Shown here: in pieces, positions 1 through 10,975 of the stretch
Position numbering within the stretch: position 1 is the first letter of the stretch
How the letters are laid out: the number at the start of each line of letters is the position of its first letter
Source: Halocaridina rubra
Lineage: Eukaryota; Arthropoda; Malacostraca; Decapoda; Atyidae
Assembly (NCBI GenBank): GCA_037179515.1
Contig: JAXCGZ010017028.1
Coordinates: forward strand, 65,001 to 129,000
DNA length: 64,000 nt
Reading direction: 5' to 3'
The notes under the pieces: model-generated
The model's database searches: none
What the model was told of the DNA's origin: nothing
Seen by the model: the letters and a program-made list of their open reading frames with translations, nothing else
Translations under genes and position numbers: made by a program

Positions 1-40
<40 letters not shown>
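1..40. repeat. (TA)n microsatellite at window edge
   Basis: This is pure alternating TA, cut off by the window start. It is the first of about 16 long TA tracts in the window. Confidence 0.95.
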
Positions 41-41
<1 letters not shown>

Positions 42-219
42 GTGAGACATAAAAAAGAACACACTCGTTTCCAATTTATTGGTAGCCCTTTTTTTAATTA
101 TTGAGAACAAGTTCCTTCCTTTAGTGGGTTTTTTTAATTTCTGTACTGTGACATAATGTATAAAAATCTGGTTCATGCTTACAGCTGTGAGAAAGAAACT
201 ATTTAAGTGTAAATTTCAG

Positions 220-447
220 GTGGCTTTGAAGCCAGTAAAAGCTGATTTTGACATTGATAATGAAGAAATGGCCGAGGAGGAAGAACTGGATCTAGAGAAG
301 GAAATTTTTGGCCCACAGGTTGAGAGATTCGTAGGTATCAACATCCTTGATAAGGATATGAATGTTGTGCTTAGTGATCCTTCTGAGAAAGTTCTGAAAG
401 CACTGGCAGAACCAGGCAAAAAGGAAAATTCATTAAATTTGGAAAAG
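220..447 (+). CDS. Internal coding exon of an unrecognised acidic protein (exon n-2)
   Basis: The exon is 76 codons long, phase 0 at both ends. It is preceded by an acceptor ending TTTCAG (214-219) and followed by the donor GTAGGT at 448. The peptide starts VALKPVKADFDIDNEE, has an acidic run (MAEEEELDLEKEIFG), and ends SLNLEK. I recognise no domain and do not assign a family. The reading frame joins the exons at 628 and 21421 without a break, which together give a 134-residue C-terminus. Upstream exons lie outside the window. Splicing is inferred from consensus sites and the preserved frame, not from transcripts. Confidence 0.75.
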
Positions 448-627
448 GTAGGTACACTTTCTTTAGTTCAACTCATATTTCAAACTCCCTTACTGAAACA
501 TAAATATTTGGATAATCATATGCCGTGAGAATATACGCAATTACTATGTTTTGAATACAGTGTCTTACTTTATAAAGCCTTGGAAAAAGAACTCAGCTCC
601 TCTAACACAAATTAAACTATTAAACAG

Positions 628-750
628 GTAAAAGCCATGTACCAAGACCATATAGAAAAACAACAGAGAGAAAGTAGTCTGAAGAAGGCTGCCTATTCAC
701 AGAGAGACTTTGAAAATATGTTAGCTGAGGAACAAAATATCGCTAAGAAG
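628..750 (+). CDS. Internal coding exon of the same unrecognised gene (exon n-1)
   Basis: The exon is 41 codons long, phase 0 at both ends, with acceptor AAACAG (622-627) and donor GTAATA at 751. The peptide begins VKAMYQDHIEKQQRESSL and ends EEQNIAKK. It is rich in K, E and Q and looks helical or coiled-coil. It sits 180 bp downstream of the previous exon. The intron that follows runs to 21420, about 20.7 kb, and is filled with mobile elements. Function is unknown. Confidence 0.75.
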
Positions 751-1480
751 GTAATATTCAGAAATAGGTTACTTTTTTTCATGAAAAATTTCTCCTACAT
801 ACTTTTTAAACTTGTTGGGCAAACCAAAGTAAGTTATATACTTTGATGATGTAGGTAACTATTTTACATTCCTTGTTATATTGGACGTGCAGCAGAAATA
901 GATTGAAAAGCAGTTTTATCTTGTAAAAGTCGGACCCTTTCACTGTATAACATGACTGATGACGGTATGTTATGTTAGTGAGAACATTTGATGCCTTTGA
1001 GAAAGTATTGTTTCATGATGCATCCTTCAGTAGTTCATGGTTTCTTACTCAGCAGTTTCATCGTTCTCTCTTTGCATATAACAGTTGGTGGGTTCTATTC
1101 AGTGGAAGAGTCAAGTGTCTTCTGCCTCACTTGGTTAATTCTCTTACTCTGGATTTTCTTCTTTGTCTAAGGGCTGGGGGAAAGAATACCCATTCAGTGT
1201 TACACTTAGCACTATCAGTGGCATTTAAATTGGGTGGGGTGGGGGGAATAGGAATCACTTCTTGATATTTTCCTTCTGCGAAAAGTCATGGAGTCAAAGT
1301 TATGTTTTGATAAAAGGGACTGTGGTCATTGCATAGTTAAATTTATTTGAGCATCTGATAATATATACAACATCAGTTTCTCCAAATGTTTTGCTCTATT
1401 TGTGCCCTTTTGATGCTTCTTAGTAGCAACTATTTCAATACCATTTGAGTTCAATTCCTTTTTGACAATGCTACCCCTTT
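751..1480 (+). other. Start of the 20.7-kb intron; no gene seen
   Basis: There is ordinary AT-rich intron sequence with short open frames only and nothing like a known protein. A G-rich patch lies at about 1225-1250. I see no feature I can support. Confidence 0.5.
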
Positions 1481-1483
1481 AAG

Positions 1484-1856
1484 TTTCCGGGAGTGGCTGG
1501 CTGGAGCTGGATGGGTCCTATTTCATCCTATCCCCCAACTCCATGATTGGTCTGTGGAAAGAGCTCTGCCTATCTCAGTACCCCCTCTATCATTGGAGCT
1601 ATGCTGCTGTTTATATGCCCAAATATACCCAATTCAGATAACTATCGAACTTAACGTAATCTAACTTAGGTTAGCTTAGGTAGGTTGGTTAGCTAGTTCT
1701 GTACCTCATTATGGTAAGTTTCGGTGCTTAAGCAGCAGCGTAGCTCCAATAAGAGAGGGAGTACTGAGATAGGAAGAGCTTTTCCGTGGACCAACCACTG
1801 AGTTGTGGGATGGGACAAAATAGCATCCATCCAGCTTCGGCCAGCCGCTTCCTAAT
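1484..1856. mobile_element. Foldback (inverted-repeat) MITE-like element
   Basis: Two arms of about 125 bp (about 1484-1610 and 1727-1856) are reverse complements with scattered mismatches and small gaps. Shared blocks include CTATCTCAGTAC on the left against GTACTGAGATAG on the right, and CATTGGAGCTA against TAGCTCCAAT. The middle (about 1611-1726) is AT-rich, with repeated TTAGGTTAGC-like motifs. There is no coding capacity. This is the architecture of a foldback or MITE element; the family is unknown. Confidence 0.7.
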
Positions 1857-1919
1857 TTTCCACTGTTGTCTCTAACTTTTTATTCTCATGTTCAAAGCTT
1901 AGTTTAGGGGTTTTCACTC

Positions 1920-2115
1920 TTCTGCATTAGCAGTAAATTATGAAGTCACACCATTGCATTAGCAGTAAATAATGAAGCCGCTCCACTGCTTTTGCAGTAA
2001 ATCATGAAACCACTCTGCTGCACTACCAGTTATGAAACCATTCTCCTGCATTAGATGTAAATTATGAAGCCACTTTGCTGCATTAGCAGTAGATTATGAA
2101 ATCACTCTGCTGAAT
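1920..2115. repeat. Minisatellite, about 35-38 bp unit, left part
   Basis: About five imperfect copies of a unit like CTGCATTAGCAGTAAATTAT followed by GAAGCCACT. The array continues at 4233-4305, so it was split by the Jockey-like LINE between. Confidence 0.85.
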
Positions 2116-4232
2116 AGTTCTTTATATTCGAGACTTCAATGTACACCACAGTGAGTGGCTTAATTCTTCTCACATTGATGTGATAGGAAGTGAGGCCCTT
2201 GCTTTCTTTATTACTAACGATTTGGAGCAGATTATAAAACATCTTACTCATGTCCCCAATCGCCACAAACATGTATCCAACCCTCATGACCAATTTTTTT
2301 TAACTTCTAATCCTTAACACTACTCATATTCTGTGCTTTTTACTTTTGGTAACTATGACCACACTGTGATCTCAATCTCATACATTTTTGCTCCCCCTCC
2401 ACCAATTTCTCCTACTTAGTGGTGCCTTTGGCATTCTGAGTGTAGGCAACGTGATGATTAAAATTGCCGAGATCATAGCCTTGGGAATGGAGGCGTTCAT
2501 CAGCTCCTCTACAAACACCCTTTCTTCCCCTAATATTTCGCTTGACAGTGCCTGCTCCATGACTATTCAGGCTAGGGATTGAGATGAGAAAGTCATACCA
2601 AGCCTCTCCTTCTGATTTAACTCGCTCTGTTTTATTACAGCTAGTAATGGTTGCACTGCTCAGATTCAAAGATTTAAAGTTTCCCTTTTTTTAGAAGAAA
2701 ACTTGATGACAAAAATGCCTCTCCCGCTGATATATCTTTCTGGTCCTTAGTCAAAATCCTCTGCAAAACTTCTGTAACTCAAGGTTTCCCCTTTCATTCG
2801 TTCTGATGATTCTATACCTTGCTCTCCAACTGACAAAGCCCCTCTAAACTTTAATCAATTCTTACTTCTTGAAATATGTTGACTTTAACTCGCTTATCTC
2901 TGATCACCAGTATGGCTTCCACTAGGTATTATCCACTGGTGACCTCCTGTCCTATCTCATTCATTTGTGGTCATCTTCTCTGAGAAACTAAGGGGAATCC
3001 TTTGTCGTTGCCCTTGATATATCTAAGGCTTTTGACAGAGTCTGGCACATGGCTCTGCTTGCCAAATTTCCTGCTTATGGCTTTACCCCTTCTCTTAGAT
3101 TTTTTCTGAACGTTTCATATCTGTGGTTGTTGGCGGCATAACATCAAGCTAATTCCCGGTTGCCAGTGTTATTCCACAGGGCCCTTGTTCTTTCACTTAC
3201 TTTGTTTCTACTCAACATCAACGATCTTCTTCAGTCCTCATCTTCCTCTCGTCTTCACTCCTTTGTCGACCCATCATTTTTCCTCTGCCTTCTTTCCATA
3301 ATTTTCATCTGCTACTCGTAAACAGTCTCATATCACTCTTTATTCTTCTATTTTCAACTCCGATTTGCCGAGAGTATGTGAGTGGGGCACCCAAAATTTA
3401 GTTAAATCTAATACCTCCAAGACACAGTTTCTGGCTAGCTCTTTATCTCCTTTAGCCCTATTGTCACTGAAATTAACAAAATTTACCCTCCTAACATATT
3501 ACGAATCCAGATAGCCTTTAACTTCTCTTGAACGAGTCACATAATCCAAATATTTAAATTTGCATCCGAAAAATTTGGAGTTCTGTTTTGTTTTTGTCAT
3601 TATTTTTCCTCTTTCCAGTTACAGTAAAATCTATAGAGGTCTTATCCGTCCCGGCTTAGAATATTGTTCACACATCTGTGGCGTTTCTTAATATGCTTAT
3701 CTCTTAAATAGGATTAAATCTATGTAGTCAGACTTATTAATGATCCTTCTCTTACTATCAATCTGGATTCTCTTTCTCTTCACCATAAGGTATTATCCCT
3801 TTTTCTTCTATTGCTACTACTTCAGTCGCTGCTCTGATGAGTTGGCGAGTTACACTTGTCAAGTGACCTCGTCTCACAGATGCTATATGGAGTTTTGTAG
3901 CTCACAGATTAGTCAGTGCAACAACCGCTTCTTCACATCTACCTCCAGACTCTAGAACTCTCTTCCTTCGTCTGTCTATCCTCATTATTATAACCCATCT
4001 TCCTTCAAAAGCAGATCTATCGTCATCTCAGGGCATAATACTGCCTTATCTCTAGGTCCTCAGTACTTCGGCTATGCTTTCAGCTTGTCCTTTTCCTGTT
4101 ATGAATCATTTCCTTATTTCTGCCTTGCCCCTTTTCCTTCTACTTTTTCTGAATCTCAGTGTTTTATTTATGCCCATGCCTGTTAAAAGCAATTTTCTTG
4201 CTTATCCCTGTATCACACTCTTTAAAAAAAAA
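2116..4232 (+). mobile_element. Decayed Jockey-like LINE inserted in the minisatellite
   Basis: Scattered frames match a Jockey-type ORF2. Near 2150-2280 is an endonuclease stretch (EWLNSSHIDV, then NDLEQIIKHLTHVPN). Near 3010-3050 is a reverse transcriptase block (ISKAFDRVW). The region of the catalytic FADD box, near 3265, is degraded. It ends in an A-rich tail with AATAAA at about 4213-4230, followed directly by minisatellite sequence. Many stops and frameshifts mean it cannot be functional. Copies at 16186 and 48470 belong to the same family. Confidence 0.75.
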
Positions 4233-4305
4233 TAAAGAAGCCATTTCACTGCATAAGCAGTAAATTATGAAGCCACTCGGCTGCATTAGCAATAAATTAT
4301 GACGC
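4233..4305. repeat. Minisatellite, right part
   Basis: Two copies of the same AGCAGTAAATTATGAAGCCA-type unit as at 1920-2115 lie directly after the LINE tail. Confidence 0.8.
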
Positions 4306-4435
4306 CTAGGTGTAGCTGAATAGATGAACAAGGATATATATTTATCACAAAATTTCTTCCACTAGTAAACTGGCCTCAGCCTTTCATGCCTATAATATGT
4401 AAAGTCTTATGTCAACAATTTCCTTTCTCAGTCAT

Positions 4436-4936
4436 GTGATTACCTAATTGTGATTGCCTAATTGTGTTTACGGGAAAGAGCCCAAAGCTCGTATCTTCCC
4501 GTCTCCTCATCGGTTCCATTTTATACTTAGTGATACTTATCATACCTGTCCTTAAAACTATGGATTGAGATAGCATTAACTACCGGCCCTTGAGCTTCTA
4601 TCACTGCAATCTGAGGGGGTGGGGTATTTTCTACTGTAAATACTGACTGAAACTCCTTGTTCAATTCTTTGCAGATCTCTTCATCCATCTCAGTGATGCT
4701 TCCATCCGCTCTCTTTAGCCTTAAAACCTGTTCTTTTACCTTCAGTTTTCCTCTGATAAAGCTGTGGAAAAGCTTGGGATTTTCTTTAGCCTTCCTGGTG
4801 ATGTCCCTCTCATAGTCTCTCTCTGCCTCTCTCCTTTTACTTAGGTAGTCATTTCTTGCTCTTTTGTAGGTTTGCCAGGCATTTATGTTTTTTCTCCTCC
4901 TATACCTTTTCCAGCATTTGTCTCTCCACTCATTAG
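4436..4936 (-). mobile_element. CR1/L2-like LINE unit A, internally deleted
   Basis: The left edge is the family 3' tail (complement of GATTACCTAATTG repeats). At about 4585 the C-terminal ORF2 region jumps straight to the N-terminal side of the reverse transcriptase, with TACC at the joint. About 1.46 kb, including all catalytic reverse transcriptase motifs, is missing relative to unit B. The right edge is truncated at the CCACTCATTAG point also used by units B, C and D, followed by (TG)n. Confidence 0.85.
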
Positions 4937-4955
4937 TGTGTGTGTGTGTGGGTGT

Positions 4956-6912
4956 GATTACCTAATTGTTATTACCTAATTGTGTTTACTGGAAAGAGCC
5001 CAAAGCTCGTATCTTCCCGTCTCCTGATCGATTCCATTTTGTACTTAGTGATACTTATCATACCTGTCCTTAAAACTATGGATTGAGATAGCATTAACTA
5101 CCTCCTCGCTTAGCCAATTCCAATTAGGAACTACTCTTACACTGAAAAAGTATTTCCTTACATCCTGCAAAGAAGTTTTCTTACGAAGCTTCAAACTATG
5201 ACCTCTAGTTCTAGAGCCAGCCATATCAAAATATCGATCCCTATCCACTCTATCATAACCATGAAGGAATTTAAAGACTGTCACCATATCCCCCCTCACT
5301 CTTCTAGCTTCGAGTGATGGTAAGTCTAATTCCCTCAGCCTCTCATCATAACTGAGATTGCGTATTTCTGGCACCAGTTTCGTGGCATGTCTTTGAACTT
5401 TTTCAAGCTTAGCTATGTGCTTTTTCAAGTGCGGATTCCAAAAGGGGGCTGCATATTCGAGTTTTGGCCTCACATAGGTTACATAAATATTTCTGAACAT
5501 TTCCTTGTCCATGTGCCTGAAGGCTACCCTTACATTTGATAAGAATGCATATGCTGCCCTTACTATGCCATTTATAAGTCTTTCTGGAGACTAATCTGCC
5601 AGCATGTTTACTCCTAGATCTCTCTCATTTTCTGTCTCTTGAAGTTATACTCCAGCCACCGAGTAGTCAAGCTTGGGCCTTCTTGCACTTGTACCCATTC
5701 TCATTACCTTACATTTTGAAGTATTGAATTTCATTAGCCACTTTTCTGACCACTCATGCAGATTATTTAGATCCTCCTGAAGTTCTCTACCATTGTTCTC
5801 GTTTTTTACTTTCTTCACAATCTTTGCATCACCTGCAAACATATTCATGAATGCATTTACAGACTCTGGTAGGTCATTTACAAATACAAGGAACAAAAGT
5901 GGCCCTAAAACTGAACCCTGTGGAACTCCACTACTAACTCTTCTCCATTCAGACACTGAGTGTCTTACTCTAACCCTCTGTTCCCTTCCTTCTAAGTAAG
6001 TTTTTATCCATTCCAAAACATTTCCACCTATTCTAGCCATTGATTGCAGCTTCCTAATAAGTCTCCCATGTGGAAAAGTGTCAAACGCTTTCTGGAAGTC
6101 TAGGAATATGCAATCTGCCCAGCCCTCTCTTTCCTGTAAGATTTGGCTTACCTCATCATAAAACTCTAATAAGTTTGTTACTGTTGATCTACCTTCTCTG
6201 AAGCCATGTTGCCTCACTGACAAAAAGTTGAAGGATTCCAAGTGAAGAGAGATATGTTTCCTTAGTAGTTTCTCCATAACTTTGCAAACTATGCTGGTCA
6301 AGGAAACTGGTCTATAGTTCAGAGCCGTATCCCTCCTTCCCTTTTTGAAGATAGGTATCACATTTGCTTGTTTCCAGCATCTTGGAATCTCCCCTGACTC
6401 CAGTGACTCCTTAAATATGATACTTAGTGCCACTGATATTGTGTTTGCGCATTTTTTAAGCACATGAGGGGATATGTCATCAGGACCTGTAGCTTTATGA
6501 ACATCTAAATCCATCAGCGCTTTGCATACCTCTATGGCTGTAAGGTTGATGTTCTCTAATACCGGCCCTTGAGCTTCTATCACTGCAATCTGAGGGGGTG
6601 GGGTATTTTCTACTGTAAATACTGACTGAAACTCCTTGTTCAATTCTTTGCAGATCTCTTCATCCGTCTCAGTGATGCTTCCATCCGCTCTCTTTAGCCT
6701 TAAAACCTGTTCTTTTACCTTCAGTTTTCCTCTGATAAAGCTGTGGAAAAGCTTGGGATTTTCTTTAGCTTTCCTGGTGATGTCCCTCTCATAGTCTCTC
6801 TCTGCCTCTCTCCTTTTACTTAGGTAGTCATTTCTTGCTCTTTTGTAGGTTTGCCAGGCATTTAAGTTTTTTCTCCTATACCTTTTCCAGCATTTGTCAC
6901 TCCACTCATTAG
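4956..6912 (-). mobile_element. CR1/L2-like LINE unit B of the tandem array
   Basis: This is the 3' half of a CR1/L2-type LINE: reverse transcriptase plus C-terminal region, ending in a short tail repeat (GATTACCTAATTG in complement). It is 5'-truncated at the same base as A, C and D and joined to the next unit by (TG)n. The repeat period to unit C is 1976 bp. It carries its own extra lesions compared with C and D: a stop at 5592-5594, and a 3-bp deletion near 6875. Confidence 0.9.
5045..6643 (-). pseudogene. ORF2 reverse transcriptase, unit B (broken)
   Basis: Two frames make up the gene: 5645-6643 (332 codons) holds the reverse transcriptase fingers and palm, and 5045-5512 (155 codons) the C-terminal region. 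Visible motifs are ATGPDDISPHVLKK, NYRPVSLTSIV, RQHGFREGRS, FLDFQKAFD and GVPQGSVLGPLL. The catalytic box reads FAGD instead of FADD because of a change at 5831-5833. A Gln-to-stop change (5645-5647), shared with units C and D, ends the first part; another stop at 5592-5594 is private. It belongs to the CR1/L2-like non-LTR class. It is dead as a polymerase. Confidence 0.88.
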
Positions 6913-6931
6913 TGTGTGTGTGTGTGGGTGT

Positions 6932-8891
6932 GATTACCTAATTGTTATTACCTAATTGTGTTTACGGGAAAGAGCCCAAAGCTCGTATCTTCCCGTCTCC
7001 TGATCGATTCCATTTTGGACTTAGTGATACTTATCATACATGTCCTTAAGACTATGGATTGAGATAGCATTAACTACCTCCTCGCTTAGCCAATTCCAAT
7101 TATCAACTACTCTTACACTGAAAAAGTATTTCCTTACATCCTGCAAAGAAGTTTTCTTACGAAGCTTCAAACTATGACCTCTAGTTCTAGAGCCAGCCAT
7201 ATCAAAATATCGATCCCTATCCACTCTATCATAACCATGAAGGAATTTAAAGACTGTCACCATATCCCCCCTCACTCTTCTAGCTTCATGTGATGGTAAG
7301 TCTAATTCCCTCAGCCTCTCATCATAACTGAGATTGCGTATTTCTGGCACCAGTTTCGTGGCATGTCTTTGAACTTTTTCAAGCTTAGCTATGTGCTTTT
7401 TCAAGTGCAGATTCCAAAAGGGGGCTGCATATTCGAGTTTTGGCCTCACATAGGTTACATAAATATTTCTGAACATTTCCTTGTCCATGTGCCTGAAGGC
7501 TACCCTTACATTTGATAAGGATGCATATGCTGCCCTTACTATGCCATTTATATGTATTTCTGGAGACAAATCTGCCAGTATGTTTACTCCTAGATCTCTC
7601 TCATTTTCTGTCTCTTGAAGTTATACTCCAGCCACCGAGTAGTCAAGCTTGGGCCTTCTTGCACTTGTACCCATTCTCATTACCTTACATTTTGAAGTAT
7701 TGAATTTCATTAGCCACTTTTCTGACCACTCATGCAGATTATTTAGATCCTCCTGAAGTTCTCTACCATTGTTCTCGTTTTTTACTTTCTTCACAATCTT
7801 TGCATCATCTGCAAACATATTCATGAATGAATTTACAGACTCTGGTAGGTCATTTACATATACAAGGAACAAAAGTGGCCCTAAAACTGAACCCTGTGGA
7901 ACTCCACTACTAACTCTTCTCCATTCAGACACTGAGTGTCTTACTCTAACCCTCTGTTCCCTTCCTTCTAAGTAAGTTTTTATCCATTCCAAAACATTTC
8001 CACCTATTCTAGCCATTGATTGCAGCTTCCTAATAAGTCTCCCATGTGGAAAAGTGTCAAACGCTTTCTGGAAATCTAGGAATATGCAATCTGCCCAGCC
8101 CTCTCTTTCCTGTAAGATTTGGCTTACCTCATCATAAAATTCTAATAAGTTTGTTACTGTTGATCTACCTTCTCTGAAGCCATGTTGCCTCACTGACAAA
8201 AAGTTGAAGGATTCCAAGTGAAGAGAGATATGTTTCCTTAGTAGTTTCTCCATAACTTTGCAAACTATGCTGGTCAAGGAAACTGGTCTATAGTTCAGAG
8301 CCGTATCCCTCCTTCCCTTTTTGAAGATAGGTATCACATTTGCTTGTTTCCAGCATCTTGGAATCTCCCCCGACTCCAGTGACTCCTTAAATATGATACT
8401 TAGTGCCACTGATATTATGTTTGCGCATTTTTTAAGCACATGAGGGGATATGTCATCAGGACCTGTAGCTTTATGAACATCTAAATCCATCAGCGCTTTG
8501 CATACCTCTGTGGCTGTAAGGTTGATGTTCTCTAATACCGGCCCTTGAGCTTCTATTACTGCAATCTGAGGGGGTGGGGTATTTTCTACTGTAAATACTG
8601 ACTGAAACTCCTTGTTCAATTCTTTGCAGATCTCTTCATCCATCTCAGTGATGCTTCCATCCGCTCTCTTTAGCCTTAAAACCTGTTCTTTTACCTTCAG
8701 TTTTCCTCTGATAAAGCTGTGGAAAAGCTTGGGATTTTCTTTAGCCTTTCTGGTGATGTCCCTCTCCTAGTCTCTCTCTGCCTCTCTCCTTTTACTTAGG
8801 TAGTCATTTCTTGCTCTTTTGTAGGTTTGCCAGGCATTTATGTTTTTTCTCCTCCTATACCTTTTCCAGCATTTGTCTCTCCACTCCTTTG
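6932..8891 (-). mobile_element. CR1/L2-like LINE unit C of the tandem array
   Basis: Nearly identical to unit D in length and sequence (period 1979 bp). It has the same 3' tail and the same 5' truncation (CCACTCCTTTG here), then (TG)n. It shares two nonsense changes with D: 7621-7623, and CTA at 8767-8769, which reads TAG on the coding strand. Confidence 0.9.
7021..8643 (-). pseudogene. ORF2 reverse transcriptase, unit C (broken)
   Basis: The 340-codon frame 7621-8643 has all reverse transcriptase landmarks, including an intact FADDAKI box (aspartates at 7804-7809), FLDFQKAFD and GVPQGSVLGPLL. The frame 7021-7569 (182 codons) holds the C-terminal region, with DKEMFRNIYVTYV and RGDMVTVFKFLHGYD. 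The two are parted by the Gln-to-stop change at 7621-7623. A further Tyr-to-stop change (8767-8769) lies upstream. There is no endonuclease domain because of the 5' truncation. Confidence 0.88.
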
Positions 8892-8910
8892 TGTGTGTGT
8901 GTGGGTGTGT

Positions 8911-10867
8911 GATTACCTAATTGTTATTACCTAATTGTGTTTACGGGAAAGAGCCCAAAGCTCGTATCTTCCCGTCTCCTGATCGATTCCATTTTGTACT
9001 TAGTGATACTTATCATACCTGTCCTTAAGACTATGGATTGAGATAGCATTAACTACCTCCTCGCTTAGCCAATTCCAATTATGAACTACTCTTACACTGA
9101 AAAAGTATTTCCTTACATCCTGCAAAGAAGTTTTCTTACGAAGCTTCAAACTATGACCTCTAGTTCTACAGCCAGCCATATCAAAATATCGATCCCTATC
9201 CACTCTATCATAACCATGAAGGAATTTAAAGACTGTCACAATATCCCCCCTCACTCTTCTAGCTTCGAGTGATGGCAAGTCTAATTCCCTCAGCCTCTCA
9301 TCATAACTGAGATTGCGTATTTCTGGCACCAGTTTCGTGGCATGTCTTTGAACTTTTTCAAGCTTAGCTATGTGCTTTTTCAAGTGCAGATTCCAAAAGG
9401 GGCCTGCATATTCGAGTTTTGGCCTCACATAGGTTACATAAATATTTCTGAACATTTCCTTGTCCATGTGCCTGAAGGCTACCCTTACATTTGATAAGGA
9501 TGCATATGCTGCCCTTACTATGCCATTTATATGTATTTCTGGAGACAAATCTGCCAGTATGTTTACTCCTAGATCTCTCTCATTTTCTGTCTCTTGAAGT
9601 TATACTCCAGCCACCGAGTAGTCAAGCTTGGGCCTTCTTGCACTTGTACCCATTCTCATTACCTTACATTTTGAAGTATTGAATTTCATTAGCCACTTTT
9701 CTGACCACTCATGCAGATTATTTAGATCCTCCTGAAGTTCTCTACCATTGTTCTCGTTTTTTACTTTCTTCACAATCTTTGCATCACCTGCAAACATATT
9801 CATGAATGAATTTACAGACTCTGGTAGGTCATTTACATATACAAGGAACAAAAGTGGCCCTAAAACTGAACCCTGTGGAACTCCACTACTAACTCTTCTC
9901 CATTCAGACACTGAGTGTCTTACTCTAACCCTCTGTTCCCTTCCTTCTAAGTAAGTTTTTATCCATTCCAAAACATTTCCACCTATTCTAGCCATTGATT
10001 GCAGCTTCCTAATAAGTCTCCCATGTGGAAAAGTGTCAAACGCTTTCTGGAAGTCTAGGAATATGCAATCTGCCCAGCCCTCTCTTTCCTGTAAGATTTG
10101 GCTTACCTCATCATAAAATTCTAATAAGTTTGTTACTGTTGATCTACCTTCTCTGAAGCCATGTTGCCTCACTGACAAAAAGTTGAAGGATTCCAAGTGA
10201 AGAGAGATATGTTTCCTTAGTAGTTTCTCCATAACTTTGCAAACTATGCTGGTCAAGGAAACTGGTCTATAGTTCAGAGCCGTATCCCTCCTTCCCTTTT
10301 TGAAGATAGGTATCACATTTGCTTGTTTCCAGCATCTTGGAATCTCCCCCGACTCCAGTGACTCCTTAAATATGATACTTAGTGCCACTGATATTATGTT
10401 TGCGCATTTTTTAAGCACATGAGGGGATATGTCATCAGGACCTGTAGCTTTATGAACATCTAAATCCATCAGCGCTTTGCATACCTCTGTGGCTGTAAGG
10501 TTGATGTTCTCTAATACCGGCCCTTGAGCTTCTATTACTGCAATCTGAGGGGGTGGGGTATTTTCTACTGTAAATACTGACTGAAACTCCTTGTTCAATT
10601 CTTTGCAGATCTCTTCATCCATCTCAGTGATGCTTCCATCCGCTCTCTTTAGCCTTAAAACCTGTTCTTTTACCTTCAGTTTTCCTCTGATAAAGCTGTG
10701 GAAAAGCTTGGGATTTTCTTTAGCCTTCCTGATGTCCCTCTCCTAGTCTCTCTCTGCCTCTCTCCTTTTACTTAGGTAGTCATTTCTTGCTCTTTTGTAG
10801 GTTTGCCAGGCATTTATGTTTTTTCTCCTCCTATACCTTTTCCAGCATTTGTCTCTCCACTCCTTAG
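8911..10867 (-). mobile_element. CR1/L2-like LINE unit D of the tandem array
   Basis: Same layout as units B and C; period 1976 bp to the full-length copy E. It is 5'-truncated at CCACTCCTTAG and followed by (TG)n and then the tail of E. It shares both nonsense changes with C and has a small deletion near 10728. Confidence 0.9.
9000..10622 (-). pseudogene. ORF2 reverse transcriptase, unit D (broken)
   Basis: Two frames, 9600-10622 (340 codons) and 9000-9548 (182 codons), are parted by the same Gln-to-stop change as in B and C (9600-9602). The catalytic box is FAGD (Gly codon at 9786-9788), the same change as in unit B but not C. Other reverse transcriptase motifs are intact. A second stop at 10743-10745 is shared with C. 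Confidence 0.88.
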
Positions 10868-10975
10868 TGTGTGTGTGTGGGTGTGTGATTACCTAATTGT
10901 TATTACCTAATTGTGTTTACGGGAAAGAGCCCAAAGCTCGTATCTTCCCGTCTCCTGATCGATTCCATTTTGTAC

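Noticed and set aside
972..1265. 97-codon frame in the intron
   Set aside because: No domain, no splice support, and composition like random intron.
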